A DNA stretch of 21,525 nucleotides from Chloroflexota bacterium (GTDB taxonomy: Bacteria > Chloroflexota > Anaerolineae > Anaerolineales > Villigracilaceae), in assembly GCA_016191985.1 (NCBI GenBank), contig JACPVB010000216.1, forward strand, positions 1 through 21,525. The letters are read 5' to 3'. Positions 1 through 6,261 of the stretch are shown here, piece after piece (the first letter of the stretch is position 1; each line of letters opens with the position of its first letter). The notes beneath the pieces were generated by a model. The model worked only from the letters and a program-made list of their open reading frames with translations. It was not told the DNA's origin and ran no database searches. Both the position numbers and the translations under genes were made by a program.

Positions 1-215
1 AGGGTTTCGACAGGCTCAACCACCAGCTCGACAACCAGGACGGGGACAGCGAAGCCGTCCAACCAGAAAAAGGCTAAGGCGTGGAAAACTGCTTGAGATG
101 GTGGCAGAGTTCCCAGCAGCCTGTCCTGACTGGCGAAGCCGTGTCAAAGGATCAGGTACACGCTTTGTTGGGTGGTTTTTGCAATAGAACTTGATTTCAT
201 TAGGATTATCATTTT
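1..215. other. Non-coding stretch with small GC-rich hairpins
   Basis: I see no convincing gene here. A 67-codon minus-strand frame exists but is rich in Arg, Pro and Gly, has no recognisable motif and covers hairpin-forming DNA. Two short inverted repeats share a GCGAAGC core: an imperfect one at 44-60 and a perfect GGC-GAA-GCC at 132-140. The stretch lies just downstream of the minus-strand Nudix gene and contains the candidate recombination-site-like pair listed separately. It may be a relic of a mobile cassette or an ordinary intergenic repeat. Confidence 0.4.
57..173 (-). other. Candidate attC-like site downstream of the Nudix gene
   Basis: On the minus strand, 43 bases after the Nudix stop codon, a heptamer ACCCAAC (plus-strand GTTGGGT at 167-173) fits the RYYYAAC core of integron attC sites. 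A heptamer fitting the opposite GTTRRRY core, GTTGGAC (plus-strand GTCCAAC at 57-63), follows about 100 bases later. An alternative second core is at 14-20. The two cores pair at five of seven positions and small hairpins lie between them. Size and orientation are right for attC, but such degenerate heptamers arise by chance and the inner L boxes are not clear. Weak call. Confidence 0.25.
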
Positions 216-680
216 TCATAAAGAATGTAGTGCTTCAAGTATTAATTGACCATGATTATGAAAGTGTTCGCTCTCTAATCCACTAATCTCAACCCAACGA
301 GGTCTTTCTACAGATTCGTCATCTACTTCGCTATCTTTGCAAACTTCAAGGCTTTTTGGAGAACAGATATAGAAAAACAGAAAACTGTGAAATGCTACAT
401 CGGCTGGGTCATAGTAGAAAAACTGCTCTTGGAATTTATAAAAACGAATGAGTTCAACTTCAATGCCAGTTTCTTCCTTGAGTTCTCGTTTGAGGGCATT
501 TTCAATCGACTCTCCGATTTCTATTCCGCCACCAGGTAAGGAGTATGTTCCAGTATGAACGGTATTGAGTAATAAAGCCTTTCCATCGTTCACAATTATT
601 CCGTAAACTGATGGTCGGAAAGATAACTTTTCCTTTTGAATTAGTTTCTTATCACCGAGGTGCGTAATGCATTCTATCAT
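216..680 (-). CDS. Nudix hydrolase
   Basis: This small soluble protein (154 residues) should hydrolyse a nucleoside diphosphate linked to another moiety, using divalent metal. The complete Nudix box is visible: G51, five residues, E57, seven residues, then R65-E66-L67-K68-E69-E70-T71-G72-I73. The metal-binding glutamates are therefore intact. An N-terminal beta segment (RPSVYGIIVNDGKALLL) precedes it, as in the family. Substrate cannot be read from the sequence; candidates are oxidised nucleotides, NDP-sugars or similar. The start is the only ATG giving the full fold. Upstream on its strand is a purine-rich stretch, but no clean Shine-Dalgarno at ideal spacing. The gene is visibly AT-richer than the genes after 3000 and lies between core-site-like heptamers, which suggests acquisition by transfer. 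Confidence 0.9.
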   Translation of the reverse strand: MIECITHLGDKKLIQKEKLSFRPSVYGIIVNDGKALLLNTVHTGTYSLPGGGIEIGESIENALKRELKEETGIEVELIRFYKFQEQFFYYDPADVAFHSFLFFYICSPKSLEVCKDSEVDDESVERPRWVEISGLESEHFHNHGQLILEALHSL

Positions 681-721
681 TTTCGTTGTGCTCTCTTTGG
701 AAAAGGTCTTGCGGCTTTAGC

Positions 722-852
722 GCCTAACGACTTGCGTTAGCTGCGATGGGAGGGCGGAGCAGGCTCGAAGATGGAATTCCGCCGAGGTGTTGAAAATGCC
801 AGAAAACGTAGCGAGTCCCACACGTCCATTGAGCGCTTTGCTGGACGCTGGT
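722..852 (-). other. Hairpin-rich intergenic element, candidate attC-like 3' end
   Basis: The gap between two minus-strand genes contains a perfect inverted repeat, CTAACG-acttg-CGTTAG (724-740), and a second, GGCGGA at 753-758 with TCCGCC at 778-783. Read on the minus strand, the end of the element is GCAGCTAAC, a short spacer and GTTAGGC, resembling the L' and R' boxes at the 3' end of an integron attC. It lies about 40 bases upstream of the Nudix start, where a cassette boundary would be expected. A matching 5' core on the far side is not clear: the sequence near 830-870 is only loosely similar. The element could instead be an unrelated intergenic repeat. Confidence 0.35.
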
Positions 853-888
853 TCACCTGGACTTACCCACAAATTGACGCATCATATT

Positions 889-1338
889 TCACTTGTATGA
901 TTTTCTGAAAAGAAAATCATTATAGATGCACAACCCTAAAGTCAATATAAGCATAAGAATATCAATGGTTGACGCCCTGGCCCCAATTACATTCCAGCGA
1001 TTTCGAAAACCAAATGTAATGATATCCAAAAGCAACATGGAAACGAAAGTAACTGCTGAACTGTAAAATGATATTTCTTTTCTCATCAACATCAAGACGG
1101 GTGTAAGTATGCCGACAAAGACGTTAACCGTCCAGAATATCAGCGGAATCAGAGGGTAATTTGTAAAGTATTCAATAACGGCTTGATTGTAATGAAGATA
1201 CTCGAAGTAACCTTGATTGTGAGTTACAGTCATCACGTAATCATACACAGCAATGCCATAAAGAAATAAAAACAAACCACTTATCAAAAACAGATGCCAA
1301 CTGTATCTAATCCTATCTTTTTCTCTGACCATTGTCAT
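889..1338 (-). CDS. Orphan four-helix membrane protein of unknown function
   Basis: I do not recognise a characterised family. The 149-residue protein has a short basic N-terminus and four hydrophobic segments at about residues 13-32, 60-82, 88-110 and 120-140, with a basic C-terminal tail (FRKSYK), so it is probably an integral membrane protein. Between helices 1 and 2 is an aromatic-rich loop (YDYVMTVTHNQGYFEYLHYNQAVIEYFTNYP compressed: many Tyr and Phe, one YFTNYPLIP motif) followed by WTVNVFVG. On its strand an AAGG lies six bases before the chosen ATG (1336-1338); a second in-frame ATG lies six bases further in. Like the Nudix gene it is AT-rich and on the opposite strand to the block that follows, consistent with foreign origin. 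Confidence 0.7.
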   Translation of the reverse strand: MTMVREKDRIRYSWHLFLISGLFLFLYGIAVYDYVMTVTHNQGYFEYLHYNQAVIEYFTNYPLIPLIFWTVNVFVGILTPVLMLMRKEISFYSSAVTFVSMLLLDIITFGFRNRWNVIGARASTIDILMLILTLGLCIYNDFLFRKSYK

Positions 1339-1628
1339 TAGCCTTAATCCAATTCATTAGATGTCACAACTTTTGCTTATTTTCAATGAAACTCACCCAA
1401 TCTAGTGTTTATACCGTCAATTCGCCTTTAGACAACCATGGGTCAAAATTGAATAAGCAAATTATATCCACCCAAAAACAACAGGTCAACATGGAAACGC
1501 CCTCTCGATAGCGAATTACTACTTGCCAATCTCTAATTCTCCAGTCTCAACAGCACAGCAAGCATATTGACGATCCCTTAAGAACTCAGCGAATACAGTA
1601 AAATCTACTCCAGCCTTCGCTTCCAAAA
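1339..1628. other. AT-rich intergenic stretch between divergent genes
   Basis: No gene is supported here. It separates the minus-strand membrane protein from the plus-strand transporter and should hold both promoters. On the plus strand, TTGACG at 1567-1572 and TAAAAT at 1599-1604 resemble promoter hexamers, but their 26-base spacing is too long for one sigma-70 promoter. The TAAAAT alone matches the hexamer seen upstream of other genes in the window and would give a leader that includes the 7-bp repeat array. Confidence 0.4.
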
Positions 1629-1677
1629 CCTGAAACCTAAAACCTAAAACCTAAAACCTAGAACCTGAAACCTGGAA
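1629..1677 (+). repeat. Degenerate 7-bp tandem array A (CCTRAAA type, 7 units)
   Basis: Seven units follow without a phase break: CCTGAAA, three of CCTAAAA, CCTAGAA, CCTGAAA and CCTGGAA. The array ends 11 bases before the ATG of the transporter gene and so would occupy its 5' leader and displace a normal Shine-Dalgarno. The unit CCTGAAA recurs in the array before the acetyltransferase gene, so the two arrays are related. Confidence 0.9.
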
Positions 1678-1688
1678 CTTCCTTCCCC

Positions 1689-2585
1689 ATGCGCCTTAAA
1701 GCCGACATTACCCTCTTTCTCATCTCCATCATCTGGGGATCTGCCTTCGTTGCCCAGCGTGTTGTAGGGCAGGTCGGAAGCGTGTATATCTTCAACGGAG
1801 CACGCTATTTATTGGCGGCGCTGGTCGTTTTGCCGTTTGCCCATCGCTCGTTGAAAAATGGGAATTCAAAAATCTCCAACGGACATTACAAGTGGATGGG
1901 TGTGGCGGGTATCTTTCTTTTCATCGGCAGTGCCTTCCAGCAGGCGGGCATGGTCTACACCACAGCGGGCAATGCGGGTTTTATCACCAGTTTGTACGTG
2001 GTGCTGATTCCGATGATCCTCTTCCTGTTTTGGAAGGAAAGGTCACATTGGTTGTTTGTCGTTGCCATTGTTCTGGCGATGGTGGGTGCATTTCTATTGT
2101 CTACAGGTGGGAAGTTTGCAATCCACCTCGGCGACGCGCTGGAGATCGTCGGCGCGTTCTTTTGGGCTGCACACGTGATTGTACTAGGCAAGTATGCCTC
2201 AAGGTATGAGTCGATGTCCTTCTCGGTGGGGCAGCTTGCCGTGTGTGGGATTCTCAACCTCGGCGTGGGCGTCTTTGCTGAACCCATGCCCGCATTTGAC
2301 TCAAACTTGTTGTTTGCCATCGCCTACACCGCATTCTTGTCACTAGGCCTGTGTTACACCCTGCAAATCTGGGCGCAGAAACATACTCCTCCCGCCGATG
2401 CCGCCCTGATCCTCAGCCTCGAGTCTGTCTTTGCGGTCATTTCGGGCTGGCTGTTGCTGGATGAAATTCTTGCTCCCATTCAGGTACTTGGCGCAGTTCT
2501 TATTTTTGCCGCTGTCATCCTCTCGCAATTCAAGGAATGGACATCAGGTACAATAGACCATGACCATTTGGTTGAGGGAAGATAG
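1689..2585 (+). CDS. DMT-family (EamA) transporter
   Basis: A 298-residue inner-membrane protein with about ten hydrophobic helices arranged as two EamA repeats, residues about 5-140 and 147-280, is typical of drug/metabolite exporters. The opening ADITLFLISIIWGSAFVAQR is the usual first helix with its WGS motif, and a conserved helix PADAALILSLESVFAVISGWLLL lies in the second repeat. Family members export amino acids, metabolites or drugs; the substrate cannot be read here. The ATG at 1689 is the only sensible start, because the first helix follows at once. No clear Shine-Dalgarno exists, since a 7-bp repeat array reaches to within 11 bases of the start. Confidence 0.9.
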   Translation: MRLKADITLFLISIIWGSAFVAQRVVGQVGSVYIFNGARYLLAALVVLPFAHRSLKNGNSKISNGHYKWMGVAGIFLFIGSAFQQAGMVYTTAGNAGFITSLYVVLIPMILFLFWKERSHWLFVVAIVLAMVGAFLLSTGGKFAIHLGDALEIVGAFFWAAHVIVLGKYASRYESMSFSVGQLAVCGILNLGVGVFAEPMPAFDSNLLFAIAYTAFLSLGLCYTLQIWAQKHTPPADAALILSLESVFAVISGWLLLDEILAPIQVLGAVLIFAAVILSQFKEWTSGTIDHDHLVEGR

Positions 2586-2593
2586 TCAGGTAG

Positions 2594-2628
2594 GCAAGTA
2601 CAAGTAACGAGTAATGAGTAATAATTAA
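2594..2628 (+). repeat. Degenerate 7-bp tandem array B1 (NRAGTAA type, 5 units)
   Basis: Five heptamers in phase (GCAAGTA, CAAGTAA, CGAGTAA, TGAGTAA, TAATTAA) begin eight bases after the transporter stop codon. A 15-base non-repetitive interval then separates them from the longer array. Confidence 0.75.
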
Positions 2629-2643
2629 ACAAGTGGATGGTAA

Positions 2644-2769
2644 CTCGCATCTCGCACCTTATATCTCATATCTTATAACTTGTAACTCGTATCCCACAAC
2701 CCGCACCTCGCACCTCATACCTCACAACCTGAAACCTGAAACTTGAAACCCGAAACTTGAAACCCGAAA
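2644..2769 (+). repeat. Long degenerate 7-bp tandem array B2 (18 units, CYYRNAN)
   Basis: Eighteen consecutive heptamers keep exact phase over 126 bases. They begin CTCGCAT, CTCGCAC, CTTATAT and end CTTGAAA, CCCGAAA. Nearly every unit fits C-Y-Y-R-N-A-N: positions 1 and 6 are almost fixed while the others drift between pyrimidines or purines. Neighbouring units resemble each other more than distant ones, as expected for successive local duplication. The last units run into the open frame of the acetyltransferase and contain its only plausible start codon. Confidence 0.95.
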
Positions 2770-3374
2770 CCTCCCCCCCTCCCGAAGATCTCGACCTTTC
2801 CTTTCATCCGCTTACGCAAAAGCTCTGGCATGATTTTGAGCTGCTCTTTGGCGAAAACGGAGCCTGCGGCGGATGCTGGTGCATGCACTGGAAACTGCGC
2901 GGAAAAGCTTTCAGCGAAAACAAAGGCGATGGGAACAGGCAAATGCAAAAGTCCATTGTGGATGCGAAAATAGCCCCCGGGCTGTTGGCCTATTCCGAAG
3001 GATATCCCGTTGGCTGGATTGCAGTGGAGCCGCGCAGCGCGTATCCCAAACTTGCGCATTCGCGCGTGCTGGCTCCCGTGGACGATCAGGAAGTTTGGTC
3101 GGTCACTTGTTTTTTTATTGAAAAGAAACACCGCCGCAAAGGGATTGCAGTTGAGTTGCTAAAAGCCGCCACCGAACATGTTAAAAAACGCGGCGGTAAA
3201 ATAGTGGAAGGCTACCCAGTGGACTCAACCACAATCCAACCCGCCCCTTTTGTTTTTACAGGCACAGCTTCGGCTTTTATCAAGGCGGGCTTTAAGGAAG
3301 TCGCGCGCAACCCTGCCCCGGGCAGAGTCGCAGAGTCAACCACCCGTCCCATCTATCGTTTTGTGATTGAATAA
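2757..3374 (+). CDS. GNAT-like N-acetyltransferase with N-terminal Cys cluster
   Basis: A cytoplasmic protein of up to 205 residues, probably transferring an acetyl group from acetyl-CoA to an unknown amine. The acetyl-CoA-binding motif A is visible around residues 117-150: CFFIEKKHRRKGIAVELL with R126-R127-K128-G129-I130-A131, followed by the helix KAATEHVKKRG. Near the N-terminus ACGGCWCMHW gives C37, C40 and C42, a CxxCxC motif that could bind metal or be redox active; I recall it from GNAT-annotated relatives. There is no ATG in a suitable place. The frame opens after a TGA at 2730-2732 and offers only CTG 2736 or TTG 2757, both inside the 7-bp repeat array, so the true start is uncertain. 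The stop codon is directly followed by the ATG of the next gene, so the two are probably co-translated. Confidence 0.75.
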   Translation: MKPETSPPPEDLDLSFHPLTQKLWHDFELLFGENGACGGCWCMHWKLRGKAFSENKGDGNRQMQKSIVDAKIAPGLLAYSEGYPVGWIAVEPRSAYPKLAHSRVLAPVDDQEVWSVTCFFIEKKHRRKGIAVELLKAATEHVKKRGGKIVEGYPVDSTTIQPAPFVFTGTASAFIKAGFKEVARNPAPGRVAESTTRPIYRFVIE

Positions 3375-4625
3375 ATGACCTTTCAGCTTCCCTCAAAATC
3401 CCTTACCCCCCGCGACTATCAATTCATTGCGCTGGTTACGATTCTATTTTTGATCGTTTCAGCCGCGCTTGTTTTTGCCAACCTTACCCTTACAGGCGGC
3501 GGTGATTTTTACGTGCATTGGGTCGCGAGCCGTGGATTTCTTTTCGAGAGGATCGACCCGTACAGCGCAGAAGTTCCTGCCCGGGTGCAGCAATTGGTTT
3601 ATGACGACTCAGCGAAAGCAGGCGACGAACCCTACATACTGGATACGCCCTTTCACATTCTCCTGCTCTATTTTCCTTTCTCGCTTCTTTCCGACCCCCA
3701 GCTTGCCCGGGCGATCTATACATTGTTCCTCGAATTGGCATTGTTCGCGCTTGCCTTGCTAAGCCTGCGCCTTACGGATTGGGAAGCCCCGCGCTACTTT
3801 TGGGTCTTATTCCTTCTCTTTTGTATTTTCAACTTCTACGCTTTTCAAGCCATCCTTGAGGCCAGCCCTGTTTTATTGCTTGGTCTGATCTATGCGGGAA
3901 TTTTGCTCGCCCTTCGCAATGACCAGGACGAACTTGCGGGCGCGTTGATGGCGGTCTCTTTATATTATTGGGAGGTGGGTGCGCCGTTTTTATTTTTGGT
4001 TGCGTGGCGTTCCTATCGTGAGAAACGCGGGAGAGTCTTTGCGGGCTTGGGGATGCTCACCGTTGTGTTGCTGGCGATTTCAATTCTCCTGTATCCGAAC
4101 TGGTTCATTCCATATCTGCGGGCTGGCATGAACAACCTCCGCGCAGATTTTGGGTTTTCGACCCATGAGATAGTTGGGCATATTTTTCCATCTCAAAGCG
4201 GCACGGCCGCCTGGATTTTTATCGGTGTTCTCGTCATCGCTCTGGGCTACGAATGGAGCACGGCCATCACCGCAGACTTCCGCAGGTTTTACTGGGCGGC
4301 TTGTCTTTCGCTTGCGGCAGCGCCCCTGCTTGGCTTCCGTACAGAAATGGAACATCTCGCCGTGCTCGTGATTCCGCTTGCTCTTATCTTCGCCATTGTC
4401 CATGATCGTTGGCGGCGCTTCGGGAACAGTCTTACGATCCTGCTTTTACTGGCGGTTTTTCTCGTCCCTTGGGCTATTTTTTTCTTTGCCTTGCCTCGCT
4501 ATGCCGGCATCACTGAGGAAATTTTATTTCTCTTTTTCCCTCTTTTCACAGTCATAGGTTTATACTGGATTCGCTGGTGGGCGATCCGTCCCCCCCGCCT
4601 TTGGGCAGACCTTGCCAATCGCTAA
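3375..4625 (+). CDS. Polytopic GT-C-type glycosyltransferase (GT87/DUF2029-like)
   Basis: A 416-residue membrane protein with about ten to eleven hydrophobic helices. After the first helix comes GGDFYVHWVASRGFLFERIDPY: an acidic residue in the first outer loop, then an aromatic-rich stretch and a DPY motif. This layout is typical of GT87 (DUF2029) mannosyltransferase-like enzymes that use a polyprenyl-phosphate sugar on the outer face of the membrane. I infer transfer of a sugar to a lipid, glycan or protein; donor and acceptor are unknown. The start ATG abuts the preceding stop (TAAATG), so translation is probably coupled to the acetyltransferase gene. Its last codons and its stop are inside a 7-bp tandem repeat. 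Confidence 0.7.
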   Translation: MTFQLPSKSLTPRDYQFIALVTILFLIVSAALVFANLTLTGGGDFYVHWVASRGFLFERIDPYSAEVPARVQQLVYDDSAKAGDEPYILDTPFHILLLYFPFSLLSDPQLARAIYTLFLELALFALALLSLRLTDWEAPRYFWVLFLLFCIFNFYAFQAILEASPVLLLGLIYAGILLALRNDQDELAGALMAVSLYYWEVGAPFLFLVAWRSYREKRGRVFAGLGMLTVVLLAISILLYPNWFIPYLRAGMNNLRADFGFSTHEIVGHIFPSQSGTAAWIFIGVLVIALGYEWSTAITADFRRFYWAACLSLAAAPLLGFRTEMEHLAVLVIPLALIFAIVHDRWRRFGNSLTILLLLAVFLVPWAIFFFALPRYAGITEEILFLFFPLFTVIGLYWIRWWAIRPPRLWADLANR

Positions 4626-4664
4626 TCGCCGATCGTAAATCATAAATCGTAAATCGCAAATCAT
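4616..4664 (+). repeat. Degenerate 7-bp tandem array C (AAATCRY type, 7 units)
   Basis: Seven phased heptamers (CAATCGC, TAATCGC, CGATCGT, AAATCAT, AAATCGT, AAATCGC, AAATCAT) run from the end of one coding region to the start of the next. The stop codon TAA of the upstream glycosyltransferase (4623-4625) lies in the second unit, and the downstream ATG begins two bases after the last. The whole space for a ribosome-binding site is thus repeat DNA. Confidence 0.9.
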
Positions 4665-4665
4665 A

Positions 4666-6261
4666 ATGTCCTTCCGCACCTACTTTCTCCTCTTCCTCTC
4701 CGGCCTGATCCTGCCTATTATCATCGCGCAATTTCAGCCCTTCCCTGGTTATCTCGACTCGGACTATTACTTTGCAGGTGGGATACAACTCGCCCGAGGC
4801 AATGGCTTCACTGAACCATATTTATGGAACTATCTCGACGGTACTACATCACTGCCGCATCCATCCCACACCTATTGGATGCCGCTCGCTTCCATTATTT
4901 CCGCTTTAGGCATGTGGGTAACTGGTCAGGTCAACTACGCTTCGGCGAGACTGCCCTTCATTATTATTGCGGCATTGGTTGTGCCTGTCACCGCCGCAGT
5001 TGCTTACGCATTTTCCAAAAAACGAGACCTTGCCATTATCTCTGCCTTGCTGGCAATTTTCTCTGTTTATCACGCGCCCTTTGTCGGTGTGACGGATAAC
5101 TTCAGCCCCTTCATGCTGTTTGGCGGTTTGTATTTTCTCTTTGCTGCAAAACTCATCGAAGACCCATCCCGTAGACGCTACTGGCTTTTCCTCGGCTTGC
5201 TCTCAGGCTTGTTTGCCCTCTCCCGCAGTGACGGTCTCCTCTGGCTTGCGCTTACCTTCCTCTTCACTGTCTTGCGCGCCAAACATTACACATCACACAA
5301 CACGCACCACGCACCACGCACCACGCAACACACATTCCGTATTCTATCTTCTGCATTTTTCTTTACCCTCCTTGGTTTCCTCCTTATCATGTCCCCCTGG
5401 TATGCGCGGAATTTGAACGCATTCGGGACTCTCATGGCCCCCGGCGGAAGTCGCGCCTTATGGCTTGAAAATTACGACCAGACCTTTATCTACCCGCCTG
5501 AAAAACTTAGCATGGAATCATTCCTTGCCTATGGCTGGAATGAAATCCTTTCAGATCGATTGTGGGCATTCGGCACAAACCTGCAAAGCGGGTTCGCTGC
5601 GCACGGCGGAATCATTCTGTTTCCATTTATCGTTGCAGGCATTATTTATTTTCGTAAAGATGAACGAGTCAAACTTGCTTCCACGGCCTGGTTGATCTTG
5701 TTTTTCGTGATGACGTTCATCTTTCCGTTCGCTGGCGCGCGCGGCGCATTCTTCCACGCGGGCGCGGCGCTCCAACCCCTATGGTGGACTCTTGCGCCTT
5801 TGGGTCTTGATGAGATTCTGCTGTCCCTGAGAAAACGCAACTGGGGCAACGACCAGACCAAAGTTATATTCCGAAGCGTGCTTGTCATGGTCGCAATCAT
5901 CCTCACAGCCTTTGTTGTCAATCTTCGCTTGTTCACGTTGGGCTGGGGCGAGGGCGAAGCGATTTATCCCGCTGTGGAAGAGTTCCTGCTTAAAAACGGA
6001 ATCGAAAGCAATGATGTCGTCATCGTTCGCAACGCGCCCGGTTATTACATTGCCACAGATCGCCCCGCAATTTCAATTCCATATGGCGGAGAAGATGTCA
6101 TTCTCGCCGTTGCGAATCAATTCGATGCGGATTATCTCGTACTTGAGTCGAAGGCGGCGCTGCCTCAGATAAAAAGTTTGTTGGAAAATCCGCAGGGCCA
6201 CACTGGTTTTATTTATTTAGGTGAAGTCAATGAAGCATACATCTTCAAGATCGACAAATGA
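4666..6261 (+). CDS. Polytopic GT-C-type glycosyltransferase (GT39/ArnT-like)
   Basis: A 531-residue membrane protein with about ten to twelve hydrophobic helices and a C-terminal soluble domain (about 425-531). The first helix is followed by FPGYLDSDYYFAGG, with D31 and D33 in the position of the catalytic acidic motif of GT-C enzymes that use polyprenyl-phosphate sugars. A second loop, SPWYARNLNAFGTLMAPGGSRALWL, is typical of ArnT/GT39-like proteins. Acceptor and sugar are unknown. The start ATG has no Shine-Dalgarno because array C lies directly upstream. Residues 206-223 are encoded by 56 bases of 7-bp repeats, giving a His/Thr-rich insert between two helices; the family-like sequence resumes in frame after it. 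The 3' end overlaps the next gene by about 32 bases. Confidence 0.75.
   Translation: MSFRTYFLLFLSGLILPIIIAQFQPFPGYLDSDYYFAGGIQLARGNGFTEPYLWNYLDGTTSLPHPSHTYWMPLASIISALGMWVTGQVNYASARLPFIIIAALVVPVTAAVAYAFSKKRDLAIISALLAIFSVYHAPFVGVTDNFSPFMLFGGLYFLFAAKLIEDPSRRRYWLFLGLLSGLFALSRSDGLLWLALTFLFTVLRAKHYTSHNTHHAPRTTQHTFRILSSAFFFTLLGFLLIMSPWYARNLNAFGTLMAPGGSRALWLENYDQTFIYPPEKLSMESFLAYGWNEILSDRLWAFGTNLQSGFAAHGGIILFPFIVAGIIYFRKDERVKLASTAWLILFFVMTFIFPFAGARGAFFHAGAALQPLWWTLAPLGLDEILLSLRKRNWGNDQTKVIFRSVLVMVAIILTAFVVNLRLFTLGWGEGEAIYPAVEEFLLKNGIESNDVVIVRNAPGYYIATDRPAISIPYGGEDVILAVANQFDADYLVLESKAALPQIKSLLENPQGHTGFIYLGEVNEAYIFKIDK
5281..5336 (+). repeat. In-frame 7-bp tandem array D inside a coding region (8 units)
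   Basis: Eight heptamers fill exactly 56 bases: AAACATT, ACACATC, ACACAAC, three of ACGCACC, ACGCAAC and ACACATT. They code for residues about 206-223 of the glycosyltransferase, a hydrophilic His/Thr/Pro-rich stretch between two hydrophobic helices. Three identical central units suggest recent duplication. Confidence 0.9.
6219..6224 (+). promoter_or_regulatory. Ribosome-binding site deciding the start of the third glycosyltransferase
   Basis: AGGTGA lies five bases before the ATG at 6230, good Shine-Dalgarno spacing. A GTG at 6221 is also in frame but is part of this site and has no comparable site of its own, so ATG 6230 is preferred. Confidence 0.55.

Noticed and set aside
16..219. 67-codon minus-strand frame at the left edge
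   Set aside because: Arg/Pro/Gly-rich composition, no motif, no good start context, and it covers small hairpins; treated as non-coding.
1567..1604. Single sigma-70 promoter from TTGACG and TAAAAT
   Set aside because: The 26-base spacing is too long; only the TAAAAT is kept as a weak candidate.
2644..2769. Possible CRISPR array
   Set aside because: The repeats are 7 bases, contiguous and degenerate, with no spacers and no cas genes.
2715..3131. 138-codon minus-strand frame opposite the acetyltransferase
   Set aside because: It includes translated repeat DNA (repeated FQVSG) and lies opposite a frame with clear GNAT motifs.
5281..5336. Frameshift or pseudogene caused by the internal repeat
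   Set aside because: The reading frame is open throughout and family-like sequence resumes after the repeat, so the gene appears intact.
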